Below are positions 6,199-6,728 of a stretch of DNA of 6,728 bases, in pieces. The position numbers were made by a program, and so were the translations under genes. This stretch comes from Elusimicrobia bacterium RIFOXYB2_FULL_48_7. GTDB lineage: Bacteria; Elusimicrobiota; Endomicrobiia; CG1-02-37-114; XYA2-FULL-39-19. Under the pieces are notes generated by a model. The model was not told the origin of the DNA and did no database searches. It was given only the letters and a program-made list of their open reading frames with translations. Location: the NCBI GenBank assembly GCA_001800495.1, contig MGVM01000122.1:1-6728 (forward strand). Reading direction: 5' to 3'. Numbering within the stretch: position 1 is the first letter of the stretch; every line of letters starts with the position of its first letter.

Positions 6199-6728
6199 TT
6201 ATTTTTTAAATGTAGTGTATATTTGGTTCCTTAACATCGTTATTTCTTCCGCGCTCAAATCCGAAGTGGAAACCATTGATTTTAGCTCACCAAAACGACC
6301 TTTATAAAAACTCTTGCTGTAGTCAAAATCGAACTGGATGTCGTAATTCTGTTTGTTCTGGTATATATCAGATCCCGCATAAGGTATGAATATGGCGATG
6401 TCATAATCATCTGGGCGTGTTTCTTTAAGCCACTGTATTGTATCATTTACCGTTTTTTTTGTTTCACCGGGAAGCCCTATCATTAGGAATGCTTTTGCCC
6501 TTAGACCGAGTTCATGAGCCCATTTGACAACCTGGGTGCCTTTTTCGACGGTCGTTTTCTTTGATACTTTATCTAAAATTTCTTGTGAGCCGCTTTCCAT
6601 GCCCATGCCAATCTCGACACAACCTGAATCCTTAAGCATTTTAAGGGTATTATAATCAATGAGGTCAGTCCTGACAAAACATCTGAATATAACTTTTGTT
6701 TTTTTGATTTCATTACATAAGGCGGCAG
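6199..6728 (-). CDS. Radical SAM protein, BchE-like (probable B12-binding type), C-terminal part only
   Basis: The frame is open to the right edge, giving 175 visible residues; the Met at 6639 is internal, because conserved sequence such as FRCFVRTDLID (14-24) lies upstream of it. CVEIGMGMESGSQEILD (36-52) is the SAM-binding segment with the conserved ESGS, and FLMIGLPGET (80-89) is the next family landmark. This arrangement is typical of B12-binding-domain radical SAM proteins related to BchE. The N-terminal cobalamin domain and the CxxxCxxC iron-sulphur motif should lie past the edge and were not seen, so B12 binding is inferred. The visible end, LSAEEITMLRNQIYTTFKK, stops where many relatives continue with another helical stretch, so the C-terminus looks short. 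As first visible gene of the operon it may alter a sugar or lipid carrier, but the reaction is unknown. Confidence 0.85.
   Translation of the reverse strand, partial: AALCNEIKKTKVIFRCFVRTDLIDYNTLKMLKDSGCVEIGMGMESGSQEILDKVSKKTTVEKGTQVVKWAHELGLRAKAFLMIGLPGETKKTVNDTIQWLKETRPDDYDIAIFIPYAGSDIYQNKQNYDIQFDFDYSKSFYKGRFGELKSMVSTSDLSAEEITMLRNQIYTTFKK

Noticed and set aside
6452..6459. Run of eight A residues on the coding strand of the radical SAM gene, in a frame resembling a slippery heptamer
   Set aside because: The conserved sequence continues in the original frame on both sides, the region is AT-rich, and no stimulatory hairpin was evident, so programmed frameshifting is not supported.
6637..6639. 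Met at 6639 as the start of the radical SAM gene
   Set aside because: The frame is open to the right edge and the residues before this Met fit the radical SAM fold, so it is internal and the gene is cut by the window.

Overview
The window is part of a bacterial surface-polysaccharide (O-antigen, capsule or exopolysaccharide) biosynthesis locus. All seven genes lie on the minus strand, so transcription runs from the right edge to the left edge. The order of transcription is: C-terminal part of a radical SAM protein (6728-6199), CgeB-type glycosyltransferase (6189-5275), class I SAM methyltransferase (5278-4595), GT2 glycosyltransferase (4598-3747), short GT4 glycosyltransferase (3730-2717), second GT4 glycosyltransferase (2720-1515), and a glutamine-hydrolysing asparagine synthase/amidotransferase (1509-1, open at the left edge). 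Three junctions are 4-base stop/start overlaps and the other three gaps are 5, 9 and 16 bases. There is no non-coding stretch over 16 bases, and I see no promoter, terminator, RNA gene, mobile element or CRISPR.

The genes read as an assembly line. Four glycosyltransferases of three different types would each add a sugar to a lipid-linked oligosaccharide. A methyltransferase could methylate a sugar or cap the chain. The AsnB-like enzyme could supply an amide (for example on a uronic acid) or make asparagine. The radical SAM protein is the least predictable member. No flippase, polymerase, chain-length regulator or nucleotide-sugar synthesis gene is in view, so the locus must extend past one or both edges, and the product cannot be named.

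Base composition splits the window. The asnB and GT4 part (1 to about 3740) is mixed to GC-rich: single 60-base lines counted by hand range from about 37 to 62% GC. The GT2, methyltransferase and CgeB part (about 3747 to 6190) is AT-rich, at about 25-35% on counted lines. The radical SAM fragment is about 35-37% on two lines. The step falls at the 16-base gap 3731-3746, the largest gap and one lacking a clear ribosome binding site. This fits the mosaic build-up typical of glycan loci.

The organism cannot be identified. TGA is a normal stop at three of the overlaps, so the standard bacterial code (11) fits. GTG and TTG starts are both used. A BchE-like radical SAM protein and GT4/AsnB neighbours resembling those in exosortase-type EPS loci suggest a Gram-negative-type, possibly anaerobic or uncultivated lineage, but this is a weak inference.
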